64,000 nucleotides of DNA from NCBI RefSeq assembly GCF_001294645.1, contig NZ_CP011868.1, positions 4,340,001 to 4,404,000 of the forward strand. The letters are read 5' to 3'. Shown here piece by piece: positions 44,008 through 52,126 of this stretch. The translations under genes were made by a program, and so were the position numbers. Position 1 is the stretch's first letter. Every line of letters starts with the position of its first letter. The DNA is from Pseudonocardia sp. HH130629-09 (lineage in GTDB: Bacteria; Actinomycetota; Actinomycetes; Mycobacteriales; Pseudonocardiaceae). The notes under the pieces were generated by a model that saw nothing but the letters and a program-made list of their open reading frames with translations, was not told the DNA's origin and made no database searches.

Positions 44008-44922
44008 TCAGATCAGGTGGGCGCGCTTCCACAGGGTCTCCGTCGGGCCGCCGACGATCCCCTGCTCGCGCAGGAACGGCACGAGCTTGCGCGAGGACCA
44101 GCGCAGCATCTCGCGGTGGTGCGGGTTGGCCAGCGCCGCCTTCCGCCCGACCGCCGGGGCGATCCCGACGCTGCGGTAGACCTCGGGATGGATGAGGTTG
44201 CGGGCCACGACGAACGCGATCCGCGCGGTGAGGTAGCGGGCCCAGACACGTTCCGCGCGATTGGTCCTCGGCATGATCCGCTGGAGCTCCTCCCGGGCGT
44301 AGCGGACGTGCCGGGCCTCCTCGGTCACGTGGATCTTGTTGATCATCCGGGACAGCGGCTGGACACGCTCGTCCCGCATCCCCTCGCGCTGGAGCTGGTC
44401 GAGGATCTCCTCGACGAACAGGGTGCCGGCGAACATCGCCGGGCCGGTGCCGATGGTCTTCATCAGCCGGCCCTGCTCGTGGGTGAGCCGGCGGGGGGCG
44501 TAGTCCGGCACGCCGTAGCGCTCGGTGGCCTTGGCGAACATCATCGAGTGCCGGCACTCGTCGGCGATCTCGACCAGCGCGTACTGGATGTGCGCGCGAC
44601 GGGGGTCGCGATCGTAGGCGTAACGCAGCAGCATCTGCATGAGGATCATCTCGAACCACAGCCCGATCCGGGCGACGCTGCAGAACTCGTGCACCGACAG
44701 CGTGATCCGCTGCTCCTCGGTGAGGCCGTCCCACAGCGGCGTGCCGTAGAGCGACACGCGCTCGGGGACGATGCCGTACCTGCCCTCGACCAGCGGGGCG
44801 TCCCAGTCGATGTCGATCGAGGGGTCGTAAGAGGTCGTCACCGAGCTCTTCAGCAGCCGCCGAGCGGTGTCCTCGCGGTCCGCGAGGTGGGCCTTGCTGC
44901 CGGTCCGAGCGGGAGCGCTCAT
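44008..44922 (-). CDS. AurF-like diiron oxygenase
   Basis: The 304-residue protein starts at ATG 44920-44922. Helical ferritin-like oxygenase features with carboxylate/His ligands are visible: LSVHEFCSVARIGLWFEMILMQMLL, VEIADECRHSMMFAKATERYG (E-x-x-D-E-x-x-H), FVEEILDQLQREGM and HVTEEARHVRYAREELQ (E-x2-H). These match AurF/CmlI-type N-oxygenases and related actinobacterial proteins. Such enzymes use a dinuclear iron centre and O2, commonly oxidising aryl amines. The substrate here is unknown. The gene shares an operon with the hydrolase and is divergent from a TetR gene, with the tandem operator 61 bp from its start. Confidence 0.87.
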   Translation of the reverse strand: MSAPARTGSKAHLADREDTARRLLKSSVTTSYDPSIDIDWDAPLVEGRYGIVPERVSLYGTPLWDGLTEEQRITLSVHEFCSVARIGLWFEMILMQMLLRYAYDRDPRRAHIQYALVEIADECRHSMMFAKATERYGVPDYAPRRLTHEQGRLMKTIGTGPAMFAGTLFVEEILDQLQREGMRDERVQPLSRMINKIHVTEEARHVRYAREELQRIMPRTNRAERVWARYLTARIAFVVARNLIHPEVYRSVGIAPAVGRKAALANPHHREMLRWSSRKLVPFLREQGIVGGPTETLWKRAHLI

Positions 44923-44982
44923 CGGTCGCGCCTTCCTGACGAGGGGCCTGCGGTGGCGGGTTCCACACCCGGAACCCTTGCT

Positions 44983-44997
44983 GTTACCGCCAGTAAC
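44983..44997. promoter_or_regulatory. Operator half 1: GTTACCGCCAGTAAC
   Basis: GTTAC-CGCCA-GTAAC is a 15-bp inverted repeat, separated by 1 bp from a second identical-spacing repeat. It lies between divergent AurF-like and TetR genes. Confidence 0.8.
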
Positions 44998-44998
44998 A

Positions 44999-45013
44999 GT
45001 TACCACTGGTAAC
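44999..45013. promoter_or_regulatory. Operator half 2: GTTACCACTGGTAAC
   Basis: GTTACC-ACT-GGTAAC is a perfect palindrome around 3 bp, ending at the base before the GTG start of the TetR gene. Centres of the two palindromes are 16 bp apart. This suggests cooperative TetR binding, and since no room remains for a ribosome-binding site, perhaps a leaderless transcript. Confidence 0.82.
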
Positions 45014-45712
45014 GTGCCCCAGGAGCCGAGGGATGTCAAGCCCGATGCGCGCAGCCGCCGACGGGAGGAACGGCGGACCGAGATGGTCACCGCCGCCGTC
45101 GACGCGATCCGCGAACACGGTGCCGGGGTCTCGGTCGCCCAGATCGCCGGCGCGGCCGGCATCACCAAGCCGGTGCTCTACCGGCACTTCGCCGACCGCG
45201 CCGACCTGCAGCGCGCCGTCAGCGAGCACGCCGCGGACATGCTGATGCAGCGGATCTACCCGGTGCTGGCGATCGACGCCGAGCCGATCGAGCACGTCGC
45301 CGCCGTCATCGACGCCTACCTCGGGATGATCGAGGAGGAGCCCCAGCTGTACCGGTTCGTCGTCGCGAACCCGGCCGAGCCGGTGCCGGGCGCCGAGATC
45401 GCGCAGGACGTGCGCGGCCAGATCGGCGCCCTGCTGACCACGCTGTTCGGGGAGCGGCTGCGCGCCCAGGGCCGCGACTCCGGCGGCGCCGAGGCGTGGG
45501 CGCACGGGATCATCGGGATGGTCCAGACCGCGGGCGAGTGGTGGCTGGAGCGCCGGACGATGAGCCGTGACGCGCTCACCAACTACCTGTCCGCGCTGAT
45601 CTGGGGCGGGATCGCCAGCGTCGCCGGGCTCGACTCCCCCACCGCGACCGCCGACATCCTGCGACTGGTCCCCGAGCCACAGGTGCACGAGGGCTCGGTG
45701 CAGGACCGGTGA
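45014..45712 (+). CDS. TetR-family regulator of the AurF-like module
   Basis: The protein has 232 residues from GTG 45014. A basic N-terminus is followed by HTH TEMVTAAVDAIREHGAGVSVAQIAGAAGITKPVLYRHFADRADLQRAV (in pieces), then a TetR C-terminal domain with EPQLYRFVVANPAEP and GIIGMVQTAGEWWLERRTMSRDALTNYLSALIWGGIA. A downstream ATG at 45083 would cut into the HTH, so the GTG is favoured despite the operator abutting it. It is likely an autorepressor that also controls the divergent oxygenase/hydrolase genes. Its TGA overlaps the GTG of the next gene (GTGA). Confidence 0.9.
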   Translation: MPQEPRDVKPDARSRRREERRTEMVTAAVDAIREHGAGVSVAQIAGAAGITKPVLYRHFADRADLQRAVSEHAADMLMQRIYPVLAIDAEPIEHVAAVIDAYLGMIEEEPQLYRFVVANPAEPVPGAEIAQDVRGQIGALLTTLFGERLRAQGRDSGGAEAWAHGIIGMVQTAGEWWLERRTMSRDALTNYLSALIWGGIASVAGLDSPTATADILRLVPEPQVHEGSVQDR

Positions 45713-46044
45713 GCGCCGACCACGATCACGATCACGATCACGACGAGGGCTACCGCGGCCCCGCCACCCTGGTGCTGGGCGAGGAGACGGTCGAGGTCGA
45801 GGTGCTCCTCGACGCCCGGCACGAGCCCTTCGACGGCAGGCTGCACTGGGCGGGCCGGGTCGCCGCGCACCCCCGTCTCACCGCGCTGCTGGGCAGCCGC
45901 GGCGGCACCGCCGAGGTCCGGACGCCCGGGCACACGGCCGTCGGCACGCTGTCCGAGCCGGACGTGTGGGACCGGTTCCGGATCACCGGCACCGGCAGGC
46001 CGCCGTTCGCGCTGGACGGGCCGCCCCCGCCGGAGACCGACTGA
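45709..46044 (+). CDS. DUF4873 protein with N-terminal His-Asp repeat
   Basis: The 111-residue protein starts at a GTG inside the TetR stop. It begins SADHDHDHDHDE, a run of alternating His and Asp suited to binding divalent metal. The DUF4873 domain follows: GYRGPATLVLGEETVEVEVLLDARHEPFDGRLHWAGRVAAHP (in pieces), GTAEVRTPG and WDRFRITGTGRPPF. DUF4873 occurs alone or fused to flavin monooxygenases in Actinobacteria; its role is unknown. Co-expression with the TetR gene ties it to the AurF-like module. Confidence 0.85.
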   Translation: MSADHDHDHDHDEGYRGPATLVLGEETVEVEVLLDARHEPFDGRLHWAGRVAAHPRLTALLGSRGGTAEVRTPGHTAVGTLSEPDVWDRFRITGTGRPPFALDGPPPPETD

Positions 46045-46070
46045 CCGGCACCCCTCCCCCGGACACGCGT

Positions 46071-46102
46071 CGGGCCCGGCCCCGCGGACGGGACCGGGCC
46101 CG
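46071..46102. terminator. Bidirectional terminator between DUF4873 and DUF3107 genes
   Basis: CGGGCCCGG (46071-46079) pairs with CCGGGCCCG (46094-46102), with an inner CCCG/CGGG stem. It sits in the 74-bp gap between convergent stops. Confidence 0.8.
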
Positions 46103-46118
46103 GACGGCTCCGTGGCGC

Positions 46119-46349
46119 TCAGCCGCTGAGGCCGAACCCCACCCGGCGCTCCTCGGCCGGGCTGATCTCCACGTAGGAGATGCGCGCGACCGGCACGACG
46201 TAGCGACGGCCCTCGTCGTCGGTGAGGTCCAGCAGCCCGTCGTCGGACTTCATCGCCCCGCTCACGAGCTGGGCCACCTCGTCCGGCGTGCGGTCGCTGG
46301 ACACCACGAGCTCCCGCGGAGTCTCCGCGATGCCGATCTTGACCTTCAC
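46119..46349 (-). CDS. DUF3107 protein (TB9.4-like)
   Basis: The 76-residue protein starts at GTG 46347-46349, preceded by GGGAGGA. The sequence VKIGIAETPRELVVSSDRTPDEVAQLV, DGLLDLTDDEGRRYVVPVARISYVEI and RRVGFG is the compact DUF3107 fold found throughout Actinobacteria (TB9.4, Rv3208A). The conserved VARISYVEI strand pattern is typical of ATP-binding-protein annotations for this family, but the function is unproven. It lies next to a ferritin-like protein and rhlE, as in mycobacteria. Confidence 0.92.
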   Translation of the reverse strand: MKVKIGIAETPRELVVSSDRTPDEVAQLVSGAMKSDDGLLDLTDDEGRRYVVPVARISYVEISPAEERRVGFGLSG

Positions 46350-46431
46350 CGGTGGTCCTCCCGATCCGTCACTTCCGACTCTTGCCGGCGCCAGGCTAGT
46401 CGAGATCGGCCCGGGCATCGCCGGCCGCGGC

Positions 46432-47088
46432 TCAGGACAGCCCGAGCCTGCCCATCCGGCGGCCGTGCGCGGTCTGCACCGTGCGGATGAGCCCGGCGAC
46501 ACCGCCCTTCTCCCCCGACCCCAGCACGATGAACTCGGCCAGCTCGTCGCGTTCGGCGACGACCCGCTGGGCGTGGGTGACCGCCTCGCCGAGCAGCCGC
46601 CGCCCCCAGAGCGCCAGCCGGTCGCGCTGGGCCGGGTTGACCGCGCAGGCGGCCTGCACCTCGCGCTCGGCGAAGGCGGAGTGCCCGGTGTCGGCGAGCA
46701 CCCTCTGCACCAGGTCGCCGGTGCCGGGGTCCACCCAGCCCGCGACCTCACGGTAGAAGTCGGCGCCCAGCCCGTCGCCGAGGTAGGCCTTGACCAGCGA
46801 CTCCAGCCAGCTGCGCGGGGCGGTCGAGGCGTGGTAGCTGTCGATCAGCGCGACGAACGGCGCCATCGCGTCCGCGACGGTGATCCCGCTGCGGCCCAGG
46901 TGGTCCTCGATCAGGCGGAAGTGGCCGATCTCGGCGGCCGCCATCATCGACAGCTGCGCGCGGCCGGCCAGCGTCGACGCGGCCCGGGCGTCCTCGGCGA
47001 GCCGGTCGAACGCCGACAGCTCGCCGTAGGCCAGCACGCCGAGCAGCTCCACGGTCGCGGCCGTCGGCGCGTCGCCTCCAGTGGTCAT
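46432..47088 (-). CDS. Ferritin-like (MiaE-like) helical protein
   Basis: The 218-residue protein starts at ATG 47086-47088. A four-helix bundle carries ferritin-like carboxylate/His positions: LAYGELSAFDRLAEDARAA (Glu), MMAAAEIGHFRLIEDHL (E-x2-H), WLESLVKAYLGDGLGADFYREVAGWVD, HSAFAEREVQ (Glu) and AVTHAQRVV (His). Members resemble tRNA hydroxylase MiaE and Rv3210c. The iron site is plausible from the spacing, while the substrate is unknown. Confidence 0.85.
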   Translation of the reverse strand: MTTGGDAPTAATVELLGVLAYGELSAFDRLAEDARAASTLAGRAQLSMMAAAEIGHFRLIEDHLGRSGITVADAMAPFVALIDSYHASTAPRSWLESLVKAYLGDGLGADFYREVAGWVDPGTGDLVQRVLADTGHSAFAEREVQAACAVNPAQRDRLALWGRRLLGEAVTHAQRVVAERDELAEFIVLGSGEKGGVAGLIRTVQTAHGRRMGRLGLS

Positions 47089-47454
47089 GGACGCCACCCT
47101 AACCGGGCCGTACCGGCCGGCCGGGCGGCCAGCGACGGCCGTCGCGACCACGGCGCGAGGCAACTCACCCCACCGGCGACGGCCGCGCCGTCGTGTTCGG
47201 GCGCCGTGGCGGGTACCATGCGGTCAGCGCGTCACCGGATTTCGGGCTCATGGGACTCCACGGGGACGCGCCCACCGCGCGGGGACCGGGTAACGGGACG
47301 AGCGGCCGACCCGGCCGAGCACGTCTCACCGGGACCCGCACCCGTACTGGTGCGCGCAGCGCCTCGGCTGCTCTCCCGCCCGGACCGTCCCGACGGCCCG
47401 GGGCCGGTCGACGAGCCACGCCACGGCTCCTGTGCGCGGAGAGAGGCGATCACA
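47089..47454. other. 366-bp region upstream of the DEAD-box helicase gene
   Basis: No credible gene is present. A possible -10 hexamer TACCAT (47214-47219) would leave a leader of about 230 nt. Long leaders are common for cold-regulated DEAD-box helicase genes, but no specific RNA structure was recognised. Confidence 0.4.
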
Positions 47455-49221
47455 CTGTCCCGAAGCGACAGCACCGACACCCCCGAGGCCGACCCGGGCT
47501 TCCTGCCCACCGGCATCACCCCCAGCGAGACCCCGCTCGGCGTGACCAACCCCGGCGGCGAGAAGCTCCCCCCGACCTTCGCCGAGCTCGGCGTCCGGCC
47601 CGAGATCGTCTCCGCGCTCGCGGAGAACGACATCGTACGCACGTTCGCGATCCAGGAGCTCACCCTCCCGCTGGCGCTCGCCGGCGAGGACGTCATCGGC
47701 CAGGCACGCACCGGCACCGGCAAGACGCTGGGCTTCGGCGTCCCGCTGCTGCAGCGGATCACCCCGCCCGGTGAGCGCCCCGCCGCCACCGCCGAGGGCG
47801 AGGCCGCCGACCGCACCAAGGACGTCCCGCAGGCGCTCGTCGTCGTCCCGACCCGCGAGCTGTGCGTGCAGGTCGCCCGGGACATCGCCGCCGCGGGCAA
47901 GAACCTGGGCGTGCGCGTCGTCGCCATCTACGGCGGCAGGGCCTACGAGCCGCAGCTGGAGGCCCTGCGCAAGGGCGTCGACGTCATCGTCGGCACCCCG
48001 GGCCGGCTGCTCGACCTCGCCGAGCAGCGCCACCTGGTCCTCGGCCGGGTCAAGGCACTCGTCCTGGACGAGGCCGACGAGATGCTGGACCTGGGCTTCC
48101 TGCCCGACGTCGAGCGGATCCTGCGCATGCTCCCCGAGGAGCGGCACACGATGCTGTTCTCGGCGACCATGCCGGGCCCGATCGTGCAGCTCTCGCGGGC
48201 GTTCCTGACCCGCCCGACGCACATCCGCGCGGAGGAGGCCGACCAGGGCTCCATCCACGAGCGGACCAAGCAGCTGGTCTACCGCGCGCACGCGATGGAC
48301 AAGGTCGAGCTGGTCACCCGGGCCCTACAGGCCAAGGACCGCGGCCTGACCATGATCTTCACCCGGACCAAGCGGACCGCCCAGCGCGTCGCCGACGACC
48401 TCGCCGAGCGCGGCTTCGCCGCCGCGGCGGTGCACGGTGACCTCGGCCAGGGCGCTCGCGAGCAGGCACTGCGCGCGTTCCGCGCGGAGAAGGTCGACGT
48501 GCTGGTCGCGACCGACGTCGCGGCCCGCGGCATCGACGTCAGCGGCGTCACGCACGTCATCAACTACCAGTGCCCCGAGGACGCCAAGACCTACGTGCAC
48601 CGGATCGGCCGCACCGGCCGCGCCGGACGCGAGGGCGTCGCGGTCACGCTGGTGGACTGGGACGAGACCCCGCGCTGGAAGATGATCTCCGACGACCTGT
48701 CGCTGGGCATCGACGAGCCGGTCGAGACCTACTCGACCTCGGACCACCTGTTCACCGACCTCGACATCCCGACGACGGCGTCCGGGCGGCTCCCGCTGTC
48801 GGCGCGCACCCGCGCCGGGCTCGACGCCGAGTACATCGACTCCGACGGCGACCACCAGGGCGCCCGCAAGCCGCGCGGCAGCCGTCGCGACGGTGGCGGT
48901 CGTGACGGTGGTGGCCGTGACGGTGGCAGCCGCGAGGCCGGCCGCAACGGCGACGGCGACGAGGGCGGTCGCCGCCCGCGGCGCAACCGCTCCCGTTCCC
49001 GGACCCGGGGCGGCGTCGCGGTCGAGGCGGGTGCCTCGGCCACCGCCGAGGGTGCCGCCGCCGCGGGCTCCACCGAGGGCGCCCCGCAGAACGGGCCGGA
49101 CGCCGGCGCGTCGACCGAGGGCGGGGCGGCCACACCGCGCCGTCGCCGCCGCCGCGGCGGGTCGCGGCGCGGACCCGGTGGCGGCGAGTCCGCCGACGGG
49201 GCCGACGCGGCCGCCAGCTGA
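47455..49221 (+). CDS. rhlE: DEAD-box RNA helicase with disordered Arg/Gly tail (RhlE/CsdA type)
   Basis: The protein has about 588 residues. Core motifs are TFAELGV and IQELTLPLALAGEDV (Q motif), ARTGTGKTLGF (motif I), VPTRELCVQVA (Ia), GTPGRLLDL (Ib), VLDEADEMLDLGF (II), LFSATMP (III), MIFTRTKRTAQ (IV), VATDVAARGIDVSGV (V) and YVHRIGRTGRAGREG (VI). A C-terminal extension with (RDGGG)n repeats and RRRRRRGGSRRG acts as an RNA-binding tail. The strongest Shine-Dalgarno (GGAGAGAGG, 47438-47446) lies before CTG 47455, so a rare CTG start is proposed; GTG 47350 is the nearest standard start. It probably remodels RNA in ribosome assembly or cold adaptation. Confidence 0.92.
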   Translation: MSRSDSTDTPEADPGFLPTGITPSETPLGVTNPGGEKLPPTFAELGVRPEIVSALAENDIVRTFAIQELTLPLALAGEDVIGQARTGTGKTLGFGVPLLQRITPPGERPAATAEGEAADRTKDVPQALVVVPTRELCVQVARDIAAAGKNLGVRVVAIYGGRAYEPQLEALRKGVDVIVGTPGRLLDLAEQRHLVLGRVKALVLDEADEMLDLGFLPDVERILRMLPEERHTMLFSATMPGPIVQLSRAFLTRPTHIRAEEADQGSIHERTKQLVYRAHAMDKVELVTRALQAKDRGLTMIFTRTKRTAQRVADDLAERGFAAAAVHGDLGQGAREQALRAFRAEKVDVLVATDVAARGIDVSGVTHVINYQCPEDAKTYVHRIGRTGRAGREGVAVTLVDWDETPRWKMISDDLSLGIDEPVETYSTSDHLFTDLDIPTTASGRLPLSARTRAGLDAEYIDSDGDHQGARKPRGSRRDGGGRDGGGRDGGSREAGRNGDGDEGGRRPRRNRSRSRTRGGVAVEAGASATAEGAAAAGSTEGAPQNGPDAGASTEGGAATPRRRRRRGGSRRGPGGGESADGADAAAS

Positions 49222-49229
49222 CACCACGC

Positions 49230-50483
49230 GTGCTGCGCGGCCGCCCCCTGCGGGACCGGCTCCCGCTCCCGGGCATCCCCGCCGAACGACGACACCGCGG
49301 CGACCGACTGGTCGCCGCGGTGCTGGTGCTGCTGCTGGCCGGGGTCGCGGTGCTCTACGCGGTGCAGAGCCCGGCCGCGCACACCGAGTCGGTGACGGCC
49401 GCGACCGCACCCACCCCGCCACCACCGGTCGGCCCGGTCCCGGCCGGGTTCACCGAGCTGTGGCGGGCGGCCAGCCCGGACACCCCGGTGCCGCTGGCGG
49501 TCGGGGACGGCGTCGTCGTCGCCGAGGGATCGCGGGTCTCCGGACGCGACGCGCGCACCGGCGCCGAGCGCTGGAGCTACGAACGCGACCTCCCGCTGTG
49601 CACCACCGGGTTCGCCGACGGTCGCGTGCTCGCGCTCTACCGCAACGACGAGTACTGCTCGGAGCTCTCCACGGTCCAGCCCGACTCCGGCGCGCGGGGA
49701 CCGGCCAGAACCCTCGACGCCCGGCCCGGCACCCGGTTGATCGGCCAGGACCCGGTGCTCGCGACCGGCCAGGACTACGTCGAGACCTTCCGCTCCGACC
49801 TGGTCCGCACCGCCGAGTACGGCACGGTGCGCGCGCTGGAGGAGCCCGGCTCGCAGCCGCGGTCGGGGTGCTCGTTCCGCTCCTTCGCCGCCGCCGAGGA
49901 CCGCGCCGTGATCCTGGAGCGCTGTCCCGGTGAGCCCTCCGAGCGGTTGACGGTGCTGCGTCCCAGCCGCACCGAGGGCGACCGGCCCGCGTTCGACTCG
50001 TCGTCGGTCATCGGGACCGACGGCGCGCAGGTGATCGCCGCGTCGTCCGAGCGCGTCGCCGTCCTGCTGCCGGGCGTCCCCCGCCTGGCCCTCTACGACG
50101 GGGGCGGACGCGGCATCGGGGAGTTCCCGGTCGACGCGGGTGCGACGGTCGCCGCCCCCGCCGACGGCGTCGCCCGCACCACCGCCGACGACCGGAACCG
50201 CTACTGGTGGACCGGCGGGGCGACCGTCGCGCTGGACACCCGCAGCCTCCAGCCGCGCTGGAGCCTGCCCGGCACCCTCGGCCCCGGCACCCGCTACGGC
50301 GACCGGCTGCTCGTGCCCGTCCCCGGCGGGATCGCCGATGTCGACCCGGCCACCGGCGTCGTCGCCCGGACCCTGCCGGTGGACCGCGGCCCGGTGGCCG
50401 GACCGGTGCTGCTCGCCGCCCAGGGCGCGCTGCTGGTCGAGCTGCGCGGCAGCGAGCTCGTCGTGCTGGGGCCCGCCGGCTGA
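49230..50483 (+). CDS. Membrane-anchored PQQ-like beta-propeller protein
   Basis: The 417-residue protein starts at GTG 49230, 8 bp after rhlE. A basic cytosolic N-terminus, one membrane helix (about 27-47) and a Pro-rich spacer precede an extracytoplasmic beta-propeller with PQQ-like repeats (VPLAVGDGVVVAEGSRVSGRDARTGAERWSYERD, GGATVALDTRSLQPRWSLPG, GGIADVDPATGVVARTLP). It corresponds to Rv3212 in position and design (recalled). It is probably a scaffold or sensor; no enzyme residues were seen. Confidence 0.88.
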   Translation: MLRGRPLRDRLPLPGIPAERRHRGDRLVAAVLVLLLAGVAVLYAVQSPAAHTESVTAATAPTPPPPVGPVPAGFTELWRAASPDTPVPLAVGDGVVVAEGSRVSGRDARTGAERWSYERDLPLCTTGFADGRVLALYRNDEYCSELSTVQPDSGARGPARTLDARPGTRLIGQDPVLATGQDYVETFRSDLVRTAEYGTVRALEEPGSQPRSGCSFRSFAAAEDRAVILERCPGEPSERLTVLRPSRTEGDRPAFDSSSVIGTDGAQVIAASSERVAVLLPGVPRLALYDGGGRGIGEFPVDAGATVAAPADGVARTTADDRNRYWWTGGATVALDTRSLQPRWSLPGTLGPGTRYGDRLLVPVPGGIADVDPATGVVARTLPVDRGPVAGPVLLAAQGALLVELRGSELVVLGPAG

Positions 50484-50503
50484 GTCTGGGCGACCGCGCT
50501 CCC

Positions 50504-51172
50504 CTACAGGAACCAGCCGAGCCCGAGCACCAGCGACGCCGTCACGATCACCCCGAGCGCGGCGAGCAGCCCGGTGCTATTGCGCCGCCGGTCCGCGACG
50601 ACCTGGCCCACGACGGCGACGGCCGCCGCCCCCGCGTGCGCGACGATCGCGCCGGTCCCGGGGCCGGGTACCCCGCTGCTCCCGGCCGCCCACTCCACGA
50701 CGACCAGCCCGACCGCGAGCACCACGAGCCCGCCGGCGAGCACCCCGGCCAGGCCGCGCAGCAGCCGGGCGCCTGCCCCGTCGACGTCGGGTCCGGGGGC
50801 ACGGCGGCGTGCCCCACGTGCGTTCTCCTCGGCGCGGCGGCGGTCGGCCCGCCGGCCGGGCGGGCGGGCGGCGGGGCGCTCGTCGTCGCGGGGCGGCTCG
50901 GCCGCACCGGAGGGCAGACCGCGGCGCGGCACACGACGGGACGCGGGCAGGGCCCCGGTGGGGCGTGGACCGGCCGGGGATCCGACGTCACCGCGCCTGC
51001 GGGGCGGGCCGGACGGCGGGACCGGCGGGCGGGGGCCGTAGCCGTCGGGGCCGGGGTGCGGGCGCCCGTGCGACGGCCCGGCCCGGTACGGGGCGGGCGC
51101 GCCCGGCGGGCGTGGCGGGATCGGGGGTCGGCCGTGCCGCGGGGGGCCGGGGAACTGCGGGTCAGCGGTCAC
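50504..51172 (-). CDS. Proline-rich membrane protein
   Basis: The 222-residue protein starts at GTG 51170-51172, overlapping the nuclease stop (GTGA). The N-terminal 130 residues are a Pro/Arg/Gly-rich cytosolic segment; three hydrophobic helices follow (about 140-163, 176-195, 203-221). It does not match a family I can name. Overlap with the nuclease gene implies co-translation. Confidence 0.78.
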   Translation of the reverse strand: MTADPQFPGPPRHGRPPIPPRPPGAPAPYRAGPSHGRPHPGPDGYGPRPPVPPSGPPRRRGDVGSPAGPRPTGALPASRRVPRRGLPSGAAEPPRDDERPAARPPGRRADRRRAEENARGARRRAPGPDVDGAGARLLRGLAGVLAGGLVVLAVGLVVVEWAAGSSGVPGPGTGAIVAHAGAAAVAVVGQVVADRRRNSTGLLAALGVIVTASLVLGLGWFL

Positions 51173-52059
51173 GGGGCGAGCAGGGCCCACGGTCGCGGCT
51201 CCGGCACGGCGGCGCGACCGGGGGCGCAGTGGCGACGGACCGCGCAGGTCCCGCAGTGCGCGCCGGTGCGGACCGGGAAGAGCGTGTCGGCGTCGCCGCC
51301 GTCGGCCAGCGCGGTCGTCGCCCCGGCGGTGGCGTCGGCGGATCCGGCGGCCGCGGCCACGTGCCGTTCGAGGGAGGCTTCGTCGTGGGTGTGTACGGCC
51401 ACGGTTCCGGTCGGCACGTGGTGCAGCTCGACGGTGCGGCAGGGGCGGCGGAACACCGAGGCGGCGGCGACGGCGTAGAGCGCGAGCTGGCGGGACGCGG
51501 CGGCGTCGGCCGCGGTCGGCACCCGGCGCCCGGTCTTGAAGTCGACGACGACGGCCTCGCCGTCACGACCGTCGATCCGGTCGACCCGGCCCTCGACCAG
51601 CAGCGGCCCGGCGGGGGCCTGTACCCACCGTTCGACCGCGAGCGGCTCGTCCCTCCCGACCGGGCCGTCGACGACGGCGGCCAGCCAGTCCCGGGCACGC
51701 TCGCGGTACCGGGCGGCCTGGGCGTCGTCGGCGAACCCCTCACCGGTCCAGTGCCGGTCCACCAGTGCCGCGGCCTGCTCCGGGGTGCGCCGCTCGACGG
51801 GCAGGGCCGCCAGCGAGCGCAGCGCCAGGTGCACCACCGCACCGAGCGTGGTGTGGGCGAACCCGCCGCCCCGCGACGGGGCCGGGCGGTCGACGTGCAG
51901 CATCCGGTAGCGGCGCGGGCAGGCGTCCCAGGTGTCGAGCCGGGCCGGGGTGACCCGGTGCAGTGCGGTCGCACCGAAGCCGGGGTCGAGCAGGTCCAGA
52001 CCGAGCTGACCGTCCGGGGCCCCGGTGGCGGGAGCGGTGGTCCGGGCCATGGGCGCCAC
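51169..52059 (-). CDS. PD-(D/E)XK exonuclease with Cys cluster (RecB/Cas4-like)
   Basis: The 296-residue protein shows ALHRVTPARLDTWDACPRRYRMLHVD (first Cys of an Fe-S site), GAVVHLALRSLAAL, nuclease motifs VEGRVDRIDGRDGEAVVVDFKTGRRVP (D...DFK) and RQLALYAVAAA (Q-x3-Y), and the terminal FPVRTGAHCGTCAVRRHCAPG cysteines. This is the layout of Cas4/AddB-type nucleases: one N-terminal and three C-terminal cysteines hold a 4Fe-4S cluster. No cas genes or repeats are nearby, so a DNA-repair role is likely. ATG 52050 is an alternative start. Confidence 0.9.
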   Translation of the reverse strand: MAPMARTTAPATGAPDGQLGLDLLDPGFGATALHRVTPARLDTWDACPRRYRMLHVDRPAPSRGGGFAHTTLGAVVHLALRSLAALPVERRTPEQAAALVDRHWTGEGFADDAQAARYRERARDWLAAVVDGPVGRDEPLAVERWVQAPAGPLLVEGRVDRIDGRDGEAVVVDFKTGRRVPTAADAAASRQLALYAVAAASVFRRPCRTVELHHVPTGTVAVHTHDEASLERHVAAAAGSADATAGATTALADGGDADTLFPVRTGAHCGTCAVRRHCAPGRAAVPEPRPWALLAP

Positions 52060-52126
52060 GGTACTCCCGGACGGTCACCGACCGTCGCTCACTCCCGGCG
52101 CCCCACCGTCACGCGGTGGCGCCGGA

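Noticed and set aside
43994..44968. Longer N-terminus for the alpha/beta hydrolase
   Set aside because: The frame overlaps the diiron oxygenase gene in another frame and has shadow composition; the hydrolase start at 43993 gives a normal N-terminal strand.
51169..52059. Cas4 gene of a CRISPR system
   Set aside because: The motifs fit Cas4-like nucleases, but no cas1/cas2, effector genes or repeats are present in the window.
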